Shown piece after piece: positions 46,009-57,352 of a DNA stretch of 64,000 nucleotides. The position numbers and the translations under genes were made by a program. The stretch is from Xanthostigma xanthostigma. Lineage: Eukaryota > Arthropoda > Insecta > Raphidioptera > Raphidiidae. How positions within the stretch are numbered: the stretch's first letter is position 1; each line of letters starts with the position of its first letter. The DNA is taken from the NCBI GenBank assembly GCA_963575645.1, contig OY754466.1, forward strand, positions 44,734,001 through 44,798,000, read 5' to 3'. The notes beneath the pieces are model-generated. The model saw only the letters and a program-made list of their open reading frames with translations, was not told where the DNA came from and did no database searches.

Positions 46009-46595
46009 TCTATACTAATATATAAAGCTGAAGAGTTTGTTTGTTTGTTTGTTTGAACGCGCTAATCTCAGGAACTATTGGTTCAAATTGAAAAAAAAAA
46101 TTATCGAGGAAGGCTATAGGCTATATAAAATCAGACTACAACCATTAGGAGCGGAGCATTAATGAAAAATGTTGCAAAATGTATCTCAAAAATAAGCTTC
46201 TATTCAGGTGAAATGCACTAACTAAATATACTCATATTAGCGTTGTCAGAATACAACGCCGGCTAGCTCAATCGGTAGAGCACACGACTGTCAATATCAG
46301 GGTCGTGGGTTCGAGTCCTACGTTGGGTGATTACCTTTTTATTTTTTTTTTTATTTTCTACATTGCTTACACTTAAATTTATTTTAATTTTATTTAATTA
46401 ATTAAAAAAAATTATAAGTTAAAAAAAGTATAAATACTGCTTTTTATCGACAAAAACTTTTGAACGGTAACTCCGATCATCATGACATTTGGACACAACA
46501 TTCATCTCGGTAAACTAAGATGAATGTGTGTACTCATGTTCCTCCCTTCCCCATTCGTTCTTTTACACCCGGGTGAAACCGGACGGGACCGCTAG
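46009..46595 (+). mobile_element. Helitron copy 5, full length
   Basis: 587 bp, TCTATACTAATATATAAAGC to CACCCGGGTG, then GGACGGGACCGCTAG followed by T, preceded by A. Best-preserved copy; carries the tRNA-like insert. Confidence 0.9.
46259..46329 (+). pseudogene. tRNA-Lys-like sequence inside Helitron copy 5
   Basis: GCCGGCTAGCTCAATCGGTA, GAGCACACGACTGTCAATAT, CAGGGTCGTGGGTTCGAGTC. Both A-box and B-box regions are good; loop CTGTCAA (GTC). A T-rich run (TTTTTA, then T10) follows, suitable as a pol III terminator. Confidence 0.75.
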
Positions 46596-47209
46596 TGCTA
46601 TTATATAAAGAGCATTCAATCATTGGGTCTACCATGAAACAATTTTAATATGATGTGACAAATGTTCTAACATTTGACTTAGCGTGTTGCAGCTGACAAA
46701 AGAAATCTTAACATATTTTTATTGTAGTAAATTAAATGTGAAGATTAATTAATTAGTGTCAAATAAAGTGTACACATGTACAACTGATAGAAACACGAGA
46801 AATGCCAACATCAAAACAGTAAAACTATTCTTAACTAGTACAGTTTTCTTGCAACAGAGATGCCTGTCGGTGTAGCGACGCTCTATTATCTAACAAGATA
46901 AGTCATGTGTGCCAAGAGTTCCGTACAACTATGCGCATGACGTATTAATTATGTATCTAGACGTGTGCGATGACTAATATTTTACAAATGTGTGTTAAAA
47001 ACGAGGCCCAGTGAGTTTTACCTGTCACAAAAATGATAAAATCTCTTAGTTTAGGAAGCGTATATTTTCATACCTTTCATTATACTTACCATTATTACTT
47101 ACCCTATGATTCCGCCATATTAACACAACTAAATCACACTACGACGCATATACCCCAGCTGCTGCGCTTCTAGTAAAATAAAAAAAAAATCAGAGATCGC
47201 GTACGAAAT

Positions 47210-47330
47210 TCTCAACTAAGGGAGTGTCCATAGACTACGTAGCTCGATCAAGAGGGGGATCAGTTCGAAAGCTACGCTTAGCTACGTAAAGGGAGGGAGG
47301 GGTAACAGTCAAGCTACGTAATTTTCTTCA
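47210..47330. mobile_element. Fragment of a GGGxGTGTCCATA-type DNA element
   Basis: GGGAGTGTCCATAGACTACG, GGGGGATCAGTTCG and GGGAGGGAGGGGTAACAGTC resemble one end of a widespread insect element (GGGGGTGTCCATAAATTACG). No partner end is visible. Confidence 0.4.
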
Positions 47331-47586
47331 TGCATTTTATTTGGCACAATGAAAATAATTTGCAGAATAAGTTGAATATGTAACACCACGTCTTAAAAAA
47401 CCAAGCCGCCACTAGTGTACTCTGGTGGTCATGTGGAAAAACAGAGGCAAGATGGCAGCGGAGCGTATGAACTAGGAAGTAGTGTTTATGTTAAAAGCTT
47501 AAATTAATAAATGTGTTTAATTAAATAATACGTACTCATGTTACAAACTTACTAAATATGTTGAATAAAATAATAATAATTGCTAG

Positions 47587-47616
47587 AAACTGGCGCCCAA
47601 CTTGGGGCGCCAGTTT
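47587..47616. other. 12 bp-arm GC hairpin resembling a tRNA-Lys primer-binding site
   Basis: AAACTGGCGCCC and GGGCGCCAGTTT pair around AACTTG. TGGCGCCCAACTTGGGGC differs at one base from the complement of the tRNA-Lys(CTT) 3' end used as primer site by some LTR elements. A fossil LTR remnant is one possibility; a chance hairpin is another. Confidence 0.35.
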
Positions 47617-47956
47617 GTAACAAATATTTATTTTTAATACATAAAATAACCAATGTTTGAAAATAAATAAGGGTAATAAAAAAACTATGTGCCCTGTCGT
47701 GCTAGTCGATTCAATAAACAAAATTTAGGACTGATAAAAACGACAAAAACTACTATTCTTTTTTTTTGAACTATCTAAAAATATAGGACCTTAACAAAAT
47801 GAAATACATAAAAAGCACACAAACATTCACGGAAATCGATCTTCAGTTAGAGTATCTAATTAAGAAGAAATGGCTTAAAAAATTTCTTAGAAGCCAACTA
47901 ACTTTCTCTAAAATTAAATTATAGAGTGTTGAATAAAAACCGTAATTTAGAATAAT

Positions 47957-48066
47957 TTATATCGACCAATTTTTTGAGACAAATATAATAACAAAAAATA
48001 TTAACGTTAATGTATTAATTTTTATATTTTTTGTTAATATATTTGTCTGAAAAATTGGTCGATAAT
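47957..48066. mobile_element. Repeat B-like short palindrome (copy 5)
   Basis: TATCGACCAATTTTTTGAGA and inverted TCTGAAAAATTGGTCGAT end a 110 bp foldback whose inner arms are AACAAAAAATATTAA types. The GAAACGT core is missing. Confidence 0.6.
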
Positions 48067-49009
48067 CACATTGTAAAGAGATATTCAAATATGTGGGAGG
48101 GTCGATCAACAAATTCAAATGAAAATAGGATATGGAAACAAGCATGCGCCGCATAAAAATTGCATTCTGGATCAGCCTGTGTATATTTTTATCACAAAGA
48201 ACTTGTAGACGCATTCATAGTTATGACTAAGTTACTCAATGACATATGCAAGAGATAAATTGACTTCCTGTTTTAATGGAAAAGATGAGGAATTTTGACA
48301 CCAACTCAAATAGTTTTAATGGTGAAGAAAGACGATATCAAAGAGTGCATTGCATTATTAATTTCAATGTAAACAACGCAATTTCGTTTGATTTTTACGG
48401 TTAAAATCATTTTAATAGTTTGCATTCTGTTTTGACTAGATATAGCAATGCCGGATGGATTTAAAATAAAAAATGTCAGCTTAAATTATTACTGTTTCTT
48501 TTAAAATAATAAAATGATGAGTGCGTGGTCGCTGCTTGCGTTAGAAGTGAAACTTTGTTACGACTGTGATCGTAACGAAAGTTGAAACATGTTCATTTTA
48601 TTTCACTGTCAGTTCACTTAGTATGACGCAAATAGTCGTTTCACTTTTTGTTATGATCCTATAAATACACGAATTTAAGTAAAATAAAATGTCTCACTTA
48701 AAAAAATAAACCAAAAGAAGAAAACTTTAAAAAAATGTTAAATATGAAATGAACCTTCCAATCTCTTTAAAAGGATTAACAAAATTTTACTCTTAGATTT
48801 AAAATCAACTTTCTTAACAATTAGAAATCAGCATATAATCATAGTTTTTTATTTGCGTCGACTTCGATAGTAGAGTAGGTGATTGCAAAAATATGTGGGC
48901 AAAATTATTCAGATTAAAGTTAGTTAATTTTTAATTTTTTTTATTATTTTACAGTACTCCCTTAAATAATAAAGTTGTAAACAGTATAAAAAACATAACA
49001 ACAATACTG

Positions 49010-49140
49010 AGAAAACAGACAGCATTGATTCTCCAAAGATGGCATAAAGTTTGCCGAAACGTCAGACAATAAAATGCAATAAATAAACCTTCAGTATTTG
49101 CTTAGTTCGTCGATCCTATGCCACCAAGATTCATCCTTTA
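49010..49140 (+). mobile_element. Repeat L copy 2 (3' part)
   Basis: AAAGATGGCATAAAGTTTGC, CGAAACGTCAGACAATAAAA, then GATCCTATGCCACCAAGATT, parallel to the right half of L at 52709-52817. GGCA/TGCC forms the core stem. Confidence 0.55.
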
Positions 49141-49267
49141 ATCTTACAACATTTGAACAGGATCATCATCACTCTAAATTATTAGTTATTTTTCACAAGT
49201 ATAAAAAACATTAAAATAAAGTAGCTTCTGGGATTGAATGTATACTTACAGAGAAAATTATTTAAAG

Positions 49268-49431
49268 TTTTGTTGATCTGGTAGCAATGGAAATAATTAA
49301 TGCTTTCCAGAAAATCGTTCCACGTAAAATGCAAACGAGCCTCCTTTAGGCGCCCGGTTTATGTTGCATTTTATGTGGAATGATCTTCTGTAATGCGTTA
49401 ATGATTTTCATTGCTACCAGATCAACAAAAT
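49268..49431. mobile_element. Hairpin MITE, 164 bp
   Basis: TTTTGTTGATCTGGTAGCAA and TTGCTACCAGATCAACAAAA; the arms continue through ATGCAAAC/GTTGCAT to a loop near 49345-49360. Confidence 0.75.
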
Positions 49432-49886
49432 TCATGTGTAATATATGCAGATAATATGTTATTGAAATTTGAAATGGTACCTTATATATCATTTGTGAAT
49501 ACAGAATGATACATGTACAAAGTATAGGGGTATCAGACGAGTGGTATTTTCACCACCAGAGAATGTCAATACCATGCATGCTATTTATTATCCTTTTAAT
49601 CGGTTGTACACAAGTGTTGTTCCAACAAAAGAGTTCAAAATTGACAATAAGAGGATCGTTTTTTACCGCCTGACACAAACACAAATCTTAATACGCATAA
49701 TACCAAGTCGTTTTTTTTTAAGTTATACTTTTTCTGGCGCATTATGAAAAAATGATGAAGGTAAATTTTTACGATCTAGCGTCAATATTGACAGGATGAA
49801 ATTGGTCGCGTTGCGTTGCGTCGAAATTTCAAAGCGATCGGTGACTTAAGATTTTGAACAAACGAACGTTCACATTTTTATATATA

Positions 49887-50317
49887 CAGAGTGACCGGCA
49901 ATTGCTCGTATTCCTCTCGGGAGAAGAAACTATGACTAATTTGAAATGATTTAATTACCTCTATCACTTAGAGGTCGGAAATGCGTCATTTTCAAGGAAA
50001 TCTACTTCGGTTTTCTTTTTACAAAAATCCGAATTTAGGGAGTTAAAAATTAAAAAAAAATATTCTCACTTTTTGACCTGAATTTTTCCATGATCTAATA
50101 GCTTACTAATTGACCAACCTTCCTAAAGCGAAAAACCACGAAATTTACTGTTAGATTTTATGTTGTGTGTTAAAACTTACAATAAATAAAAAAAATAAAT
50201 AAAAGTTCTTCACAGAAGTGTCATTATCATAAGAAATGACGCAGTGATAAGGTTTAATCATTCCAAATTAGTTAGTTTCTTCTCCCGACGAGAATACGAG
50301 CAATTACCGGTCACTTT
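49887..50317. mobile_element. IS630/mariner-like MITE
   Basis: TA, then CAGAGTGACCGGCAATTGCT; inverted right end AGTGACCGGTAATTGCTCGT. TIRs of about 100 bp (to GATAAGGTTTAATCATT-type sequence). Non-coding. Confidence 0.7.
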
Positions 50318-50427
50318 ATATAAACGTCAATTACTTAAAAATTTTTACCTTACTGGGACAATATATAGTTTGGAAATGACAAAAAAATGGATGTAGTTTA
50401 GCACCTAGCTAAGAATAAATATAGTTT

Positions 50428-50698
50428 AAAAAAACTAAAAAACACGCTTTATATCGAACTAAAAAGTAAAAAATATTTTTTTTAAAATAAGCTTAAAACA
50501 ATTTTGAATAAAAAATACTAGTATTATTGTGAAATAAGCGTGGGGCGCTTTGTTCCACATTTTCGTACATCGAGCGCCCCACGCTTTTTTTACAATAATA
50601 CTAGTATTTTTTATTCATTATTGTTTTAAGCTTATTTTAAAAAAATATATTTTTTACTTTTTAGTTCGATATAAAGCGTGTTTTTTTAGTTTTTTTTT
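50428..50698. mobile_element. 270 bp palindrome, repeat K relative
   Basis: The arms pair almost perfectly for about 120 bp from AAACTAAAAAACACGCTTTA to GCGTGGGGCGC/GCGCCCCACGC around a 24 nt centre at about 50551-50574. The motif CGAACTAAAAAGTA and GTGGGGCGC are shared with 28762-29276. The frame at 50550-50792 is spurious. Confidence 0.8.
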
Positions 50699-50775
50699 AA
50701 CTAGGTATATTTATTTTTCACTTTTTAGTTTGATTTATTGTCAAAAATTTGCCGAAAAAAAGACATTTTTTTTTC

Positions 50776-50875
50776 GGCGTGGACGGGATTAGAACCCACG
50801 ACCCGTGATTCCGAGAGTTGACGTCAGCGAATACCCGTGCCTTAGACCGCACGGCTAACCACTGTAGTTACAGTG
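50776..50875 (-). pseudogene. Class II tRNA-like (Leu/Ser type) sequence or SINE head
   Basis: Minus strand: GTTAGCCGTGCGGTCTAAGG is a good Leu/Ser A-box region and GGGTTCTAATCCC a B box with one change; a long variable region lies between (GACGTCAACTCTCGGAATCA). The acceptor ends do not pair clearly. Confidence 0.55.
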
Positions 50876-50940
50876 CTGGCATATTATACTACAGTAATAA
50901 ACCACTTACTGTAGTCCAAACAAAGGTTACAAACAAACAA

Positions 50941-50969
50941 ACAAGCATACATACATACATACAAACTTA
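50941..50969. repeat. (CATA)n microsatellite
   Basis: AAGCATACATACATACATAC at a short tetranucleotide tract. Confidence 0.7.
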
Positions 50970-52054
50970 CAAGTGAAGTTAATAAAAAGCGTGTAAAAAA
51001 TAGTTACCTACCACCAACTATCAAACGGTTCTGGTCCGCTACTGGAACAAAGTCCGTGCATAATTATGCGTGTCTGATAGAGGGTCATTTTTAAGGGCGG
51101 CCAAATTAGCTTCGGGCTGACCGTATCTTGTTTACAATCGATTTGTAAATATATTTTATCTTAACAGTTAATAATTTAATAACGCGTTGTCAGCATTCAA
51201 TAAAATATGTATTTTAAAATAAAGTTCATGTCTTCAACAATTAACTAGAGCAATTCGTCGTTCGCCTCTGGTTTATTAATAAAATACATATTTCAATAAT
51301 AATTCTACACATTAAGACAAAAGACAAGGCAAGGAAGAGGTTTCTCTTTTTAATAACTGTTTTTTTTGTTTTTTAAGAGTACCTTTTCTTTCATTATTAT
51401 TATTATTTATTTATTTACTCCCAAAAATGAATTTGCCACTCAACTTTTCACTTTAGCAAGTCTGTATGGAACATCCAAAGATCTCATCCAAGGACTGGTG
51501 AAAGCTTGAATTATTGTATTTTCTATCATAAAAATAAATTGAAACTATTTATTGGTAAGTACTAGGCCCAGTTAATTCCCAAGCTTTCATAAAATAAAAA
51601 TGCTAGAGTCGTTAACTTTCTTGTGATAAAACTAAAAATAAAGACTTTGTTTATCGTTCAAAATATTTGTTTCTTATTTTACCTATTATATTAAATCTTA
51701 TGATCGTTAAAATTCTTTTGTGTTTTAATTACTTCGGCGTCATGTATACTTATGTTTCAAAGCAGAAGGTATACGGGGAATCCTCCCAGAGCCTGCATAT
51801 TTCATATTACCATAAATCTTGTTATAAATATTTTGTAACTTCATGAATCTATTTTACATATTTTAAAACCAACGAATTGACTGACAAAATAAACAAACTA
51901 CACCATTACACATTTACTGGCACCCCAACCCCTCCCAAAAAATTCTACTAGAGCGACGTGGTGAAATATCACGGAAGTGACGTGTTGTGGAAGTAACGTA
52001 AAGTTCCACTGTCAGTTGTTTTGATCATACGTGAGATTGCATATTCGAATCTGA
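50970..52054. other. AT-rich DNA, nothing recognised
   Basis: No feature found; also 49432-49886, 52846-53477, 53976-54690 and 55920-56599. Confidence 0.45.
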
Positions 52055-52845
52055 AAATACCATATTCACCGAACGTAAGTACCTGGTTATTTATATGGTT
52101 CATTATTTAATTCGGCTATAAATATTTATTCGCCTGAGAAAATAATAATGACCGCCACATAGATCATAATACCTAACCTATAAACTTGGAGTATTACATC
52201 TGCACTTACTCTTGTGAATTTATTTATGTGTTGTTTATTAACCTTTTGTGAAATGTATAGTTGTAAAACATTAAATTTAGTGGAAGTTTTGTATGTGCAA
52301 TTGGGTTAGGATAAAACATTATTATTTTAATGAAACTCTTTTTGACGTTTACACTAACGCCATCGGTCGGATTTTTGGGTTAACGTCACAATATTCAATA
52401 AAAATACCAAGGAGTATAGTGCAATGTGTATTTATTCTTCAACTAACTATTTTACCTGATAATTTGGTTGGTACATTGAAAGTAAATTTTATTGTGACGA
52501 ATAAAGTTCCAAGATTAGTAATTGCTATCTTTAATAGTGAATTTGACTCTATTCAATAAATAGAGTAACTGTGATCCATTGAAGTTAATGATAGAGTATT
52601 TGGAAAGAATTCCGTGGCATAAGGATCGAAAATGAAGAAATACTGAAATTTTTTTATACTTGCATTCAATACTGACGTTTCGATACGTTTTGAAAACATT
52701 TGAAACCTCTGAAGATGATACAAACGAAACGTCAGTATTAAATGCCAGTATAAAAAAAATTCAGTATTGCTTTATTTTCGATCCTTATGCCACGGAATTC
52801 TTTCCAAATACCCTATCATCTTTAATAGTGTTCGATAAATATGGC
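52055..52845 (+). mobile_element. Repeat C copy 3, complete, with repeat L inserted
   Basis: From ACCATATTCACCGAACGTAA to GTTCGATAAATATGGCC. Homologous to 1231-1796 and 44686-44885. Repeat L interrupts it near the right end. The frame at 52293-52559 crosses non-coding repeat. Confidence 0.75.
52540..52817 (+). mobile_element. Repeat L copy 1: foldback retroelement-like, 13 bp TSD
   Basis: ATCTTTAATAGTG is duplicated at 52527-52539 and 52818-52830; repeat C copies 1 and 2 show the single unoccupied site. A 5' leader of 48 bp is followed by arms GATAGAGTATTTGGAAAGAA / inverse. The core at 52709-52733 is CTGAAGATGATACAAACGAA then ACGTC. Same layout as repeat B. Confidence 0.75.
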
Positions 52846-53477
52846 CATCAATCTTTTTTCATTTATTTTTACAGCAACAAAATATTTTTTTAGTCAATGC
52901 TGCGACCCTTCGAAGTCTATGTATATGTGCTATTTCAAATATAATTATTCTCACTAGATATACCAAGTCTCAACTGCGACAAAAACTCCGTAGTCGCCCG
53001 ATTGCTAAAAATTTACTCGCAGTAACGTCGAAAAATCGCTCGCAGGGTAGAAAACGGGTTGGGTAAGAACTCTGAAAAAACATAAGAAAGTCTACAGTGC
53101 TAGTAATGTAATAACAAAATTACGAAGAAATTAAAAAATTGTGTCTTGCCATTAATACGGTCCTGACTAAGATACTGTTTATATACATTTGACAGGCGAT
53201 TAACACCAATTCAACAATTCCAGAATAGTTGTATTAATTGCTCGCATTATGCAATTCCATTAAACAAATATGTAGATCTCATTGGTAGGTTTTTATGCAG
53301 CTACTTGTAGGCGGGGAATAAATAACAATCAATTGAATTAATTTCATTGACCGCACTAATGCAACAAAAGAAGGGGGCACTTAACGCGTACCCAGTTAAA
53401 AGGTTCGTTTACACCTTTATCAATCGATCGACTGTACATGTTCCTACCAAGTTACCAACTGTTTAAATAATATAGAG

Positions 53478-53945
53478 GCCGCTGAACACGAGGCTAGAAA
53501 CACTGCTTGGAGTTCTGCTGGCCGATAGGCTAGGTACGAAGCTGGAAATGACGTCACTGCGGGGTCGCCTGCTAGCTCACAAAATAGGTTTTACAATTAG
53601 AACAGGGGCTATTTTCCTTGCTAGGTTCAATGCTAGGTATGAGCTAGAACCAATCAGGAAGCAGTATCTTGTCACGTGCGCGACTTGAACAAACGCCCAC
53701 AAACAAACACTATGCCATAGTGTGTTTTCTTGTGTTCTGTTCAGAGACAAAAACATGCACTTTTGTTACCGTTCTAATTATCACTGCGCGCGCACCGAAT
53801 CTACCTGCAGAGCAAGCTTGTAAAGACGTCTCGTGTGAAGCGAACACATAATAGCAATTAAGAAAACCAGAGCTAGAAAACCAGTAGTGAAATCTAACAA
53901 GAAACCTAGTGGCAAATCCAGCCTCGTTTGCATCGGATAGGTTGA
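53478..53945. mobile_element. GC-richer putative element with GCTAG(G/A) motifs
   Basis: AACACGAGGCTAGAAAC at the left and inverted AAACGAGGCTGGATTTG at the right are a weak inverted pair. GCTAGG/GCTAGAA occurs at least six times between. The frames at 53669-53979 are unrecognised. Confidence 0.4.
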
Positions 53946-53953
53946 AGTGTGAG

Positions 53954-53975
53954 AGCATAATAATAATAATAATAA
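53954..53975. repeat. (ATA)n microsatellite
   Basis: Six or seven TAA/ATA units. Confidence 0.8.
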
Positions 53976-54692
53976 CCACTTTATTAAAAAGTATTTTTTT
54001 AAAACATATTAATAGCGTCCGTACATATAGGCTAATCTCTAACAGTCAGATACTGTGGTTCATTTCTTTTTAAAATTTACAAATGAAATTATACAAATAC
54101 CATACTCAAAATTATATAAACGCAAACATTGATACGCTGTTCACACTATTGAATGAAATTTACTCAAAAACCACATTGATATTTAAATAACATCATTTGA
54201 TTTGTTTTTTTCGTTGCCCGAACTCGTATGAGAAGTTGCACTTCAAAAAAGATTGGTCAAAACCATTGATGACGCGGACTTTAAAATTTCTGGCGCCGGG
54301 CCTGCAGACAGCTATGTTGACTTTAATAATCGGTTGACGACTGAGTGAAATATTCTTCCAATCTAAAAATAGCCCGTGTCATTAAATCAACTAACATTTC
54401 TGACACCCAATAGATATTAATACCTACATCATCTTAAGATGTATTGAAAACGAATTTAAATAATTCGATAATTTAAATTAGGGTTAGAGCTCCAGATGTC
54501 TGTGCCTGATTGGAATTTATTGTTTCCTGCTAGTCTGCTTATCCAATAAATTACAAACTGATTTACTATTCTGACAATTAATTCTTAATTATCAAGCTAT
54601 TTAAAGGACGTTAAGACATGAAGTATACGTTTATATAAAACTGATTCGCCTCAATCACTGATTCACACAGGATCAAAAAGAAAAAATATATA

Positions 54693-55450
54693 CAGAGTGT
54701 CCCATTAAGAATGGGACATAGAACAACCGCAGATTCTCCAATTCAAAATAAAACGATTAAGCGAAATATGCTTAGATAAAATGTTACTCGCTCTACCAGT
54801 GGCGTACGGCAGGAGTAAGTAATGCTTGTACCCCTTCTAAATGTTACGCCGCTGTCTAAATTTTAATTTTGACTATAATTTTAATTTTTTTGATATTTTC
54901 TAAGTCAATAATGTACACTTGTTAGTTTGTTGTAAAGTCATTGGTTCTCGAGATATTCGCAGTTAAAGATAGATAGTCATGTACTTTTTATTTGTATTAT
55001 TATTAATAATATTCATTTTTACAATTTTGTCTTAAAAAAACTGCGAATATCTCGAAAACCAATAACTTTACAACAAACTAACAAGTGTACATTATTGACT
55101 TAGAAAATATCAAAAAAATTAAAATTATAGTCAAAATTAAAATTTAGACAGCGGCGTAACATTTAGAAGGGGTACAAGCATTACTTACTCCTGCCGTACG
55201 CCACTGGTAGAGCGTACTGAACTATTTTTTTAGGTGCATTTTATGATATTTAACAAGTGTGCCGATTTGAGTAAAATTATACGGTGTATTAAAAAAATTA
55301 TGGACATTAATAATTTTTCAGTTTTCAACTTCAACACCCCGTATTTCGGAAACGAGTAACATTTTATCTAAGCATATTTCGCTTAATCGTTTTATTTTGA
55401 ATTGGAGAATCTGCGGTAGTTCTATGTCCCATTCTTAATGGGACACCCTG
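54693..55450. mobile_element. IS630/mariner-like MITE (outer element)
   Basis: TA outside CAGAGTGTCCCATTAAGAAT and inverted CAGGGTGTCCCATTAAGAAT. The arms are about 100 bp, to AAAATGTTACTCG. The left arm is followed at once by the inner element. Confidence 0.8.
54789..55214. mobile_element. Inner foldback element, TSD TACT
   Basis: CGCTCTACCAGTGGCGTACG and its inverse; arms of about 175 bp are nearly perfect and end at CTGCGAATATCTCG. TACT lies outside both ends (54785-54788, 55215-55218). Confidence 0.8.
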
Positions 55451-55561
55451 TATAAGGACCTAGCATTCTCTATATTAGTAAATACAATGTAGCGATAACA
55501 GATAGGTGTGCAGTTTTAAACGATATAAAAACGACGATTATTGAGGTTTATAAATCTTATA

Positions 55562-55919
55562 TCTATATACTAATATAGCTGAAGAGTTTGTTTATTTGTT
55601 TGGTTGGTTGAACGCGCTAATCTCGGGAACTACTGGTTCGAATTGAAAAAAAAAATTGTTTTTTGGATAGTTCATTTATCGAGGAAGGCTATAGGCTATA
55701 TAATATCACGCTACATCCAATAGGAGCGGAGCATCAATGAAAAATATTGCAAAATACAACTCATAATTTGTCCGATCGACAAAAACTTTTGAACGGTAAC
55801 TCTGATCATCATGAAATTTGCACACAACATTCATCTCGGTAAACTAAGATGAACACGCTTACTAATGTGCCTCCCCTTATTCGTTCTTTTGCACCTGGGT
55901 GAAACTGGGCGGGACCGAT
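55562..55919 (+). mobile_element. Helitron copy 6, without tRNA-like insert
   Basis: Starts TCTATATACTAATATAGCTG and ends CACCTGGGTGAAACTGGGCG then GGACCGATA. The 3' terminus is eroded. The segment with the tRNA-like sequence and the AT-rich tail is absent: CAAAATACAACTCATAATTT runs directly to CGACAAAAACTTTTGAACGG. Confidence 0.8.
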
Positions 55920-56599
55920 ATTATAGATAAAAATATATATTTTATATTTGTTTAATTAATTAATTTGTTTAATTAAATGAAGTACGCTTATGTTTGACCA
56001 TTTTTTTTTTATTAACTCCTTACTTATATTATTATGAAAGATCAATATTCACTAATTACATTTTAAGAATACCTATCTACTCATAAAAAATAGGTATAAT
56101 TAATAAGTAATCAAGCCAATGTAAGGCTTACTAAATAATGGCGTGCCTAAGAAACTTTGCGACCACAACAGTCAGTTCATTGACTTATCTAACTTTTAAT
56201 AATTTTTCGGGATTGTAGAATACCAGAACAAAACCTAGCTAGGAATGTGCGGTAGGTATTAAAATTATAATATCAACTGGCATATTACATTACCTGCTCT
56301 AAACACAGTAATAAAGAGAACAGAATTAGCGTCTCTAAAATTATGTTTTAATAATAGGTGTACCTATATGTTTTCGTGGTATTTAAAAATTTTTGATGTG
56401 TAACATCTTATAGCTCTCTTTATGGGCAGTAATTTTGTGATTGCAGCAGAAATGGGTTAATAAAGTCAGAGAAGCGCGCGCTATTAAATTTACTATAATA
56501 TGATCTCAGATGCGGCCTACAGTTGCAGCATGTGCTGCAGCGTATTAGAGAGAAATAAAAAAAGAGAAAAAGACACAACTGTCAACCATGTTTTCTTAA

Positions 56600-56895
56600 G
56601 AGTATTCGTCCCTGCAAATACCCCCTGCACCCTTCATCTCAAATCTTTTCCCCTCGCCTAAAAACGGTTCGCGCTCTCCCGACGCTATTTTTTACGTAAT
56701 ATTTCACACGTAGGCGAAACTGTTTTTCAAAAAATTCGCCTGAAGGATCTGTAGTCTGATTCTTTGTCTTTCATTTGGCGTTTACCAGAACCCTCTAGCT
56801 TTAAAAATAGCGTCGGGAGAGCGCAAACCGTTTTTAGGCGAGGGGAAAAGTTTTGAGATGAAGGGTGCAGGGGGTGTTTGCAGGGACGAATACTC
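56600..56895. mobile_element. TTAA-flanked MITE
   Basis: TTAA outside GAGTATTCGTCCCTGCAAAT and inverted GAGTATTCGTCCCTGCAAAC. The arms run about 105 bp to GGGAGAGCGC and GCGTCGGGAG-type sequence, GC-richer than the surroundings. Non-coding. Confidence 0.8.
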
Positions 56896-56949
56896 TTAAA
56901 TACAAAATGAAATAAACAATTATAATATAAATTAAATAACTATGTAATA

Positions 56950-57352
56950 CAGTGTAAACTTCATTTAACGTCACTCTATATAACGACAAACTCCTTAAAA
57001 CGTCGAAATTACTTAACTCTAGTTGGTTTACCTTATTGCTCATACAATGATACACTCTAAATAACGACAACATTACGTCATAATTAAGCAATAAACAGTA
57101 CTTGTTTGTTATTTTGTTGCTTTGTTGTCGGCATCATGCGTACCGAAGGTTCTAAGAAATTCGTTCTTTTGTTTGTTGGGATTATCTTTCATTGTTGTAA
57201 TTTGTGATAATATTAGTGTTTGTATTATGAGTAAATACATATTATTGTAAAAAAATACTAATGGATTATTTCTTCTCTCCGTTTAACGAGAACTCTCAAT
57301 AACGCCACAAAGTGCACATTCCCTTGAGTGTCGCTATATAGAGTTTACACTG
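56950..57352. mobile_element. pogo-like MITE
   Basis: TA outside CAGTGTAAACTTCATTTAAC and inverted CAGTGTAAACTCTATATAGC. TATAACGACA-type motifs recur near the left end. Confidence 0.75.

Noticed and set aside
46259-46329. Functional tRNA gene
   Set aside because: Anticodon stem is mispaired, the acceptor stem is imperfect, and it is repeated within Helitrons.
47390-47616. A fossil LTR before the primer-site-like hairpin
   Set aside because: No second LTR or coding remnant in the window; evidence rests on one short motif.
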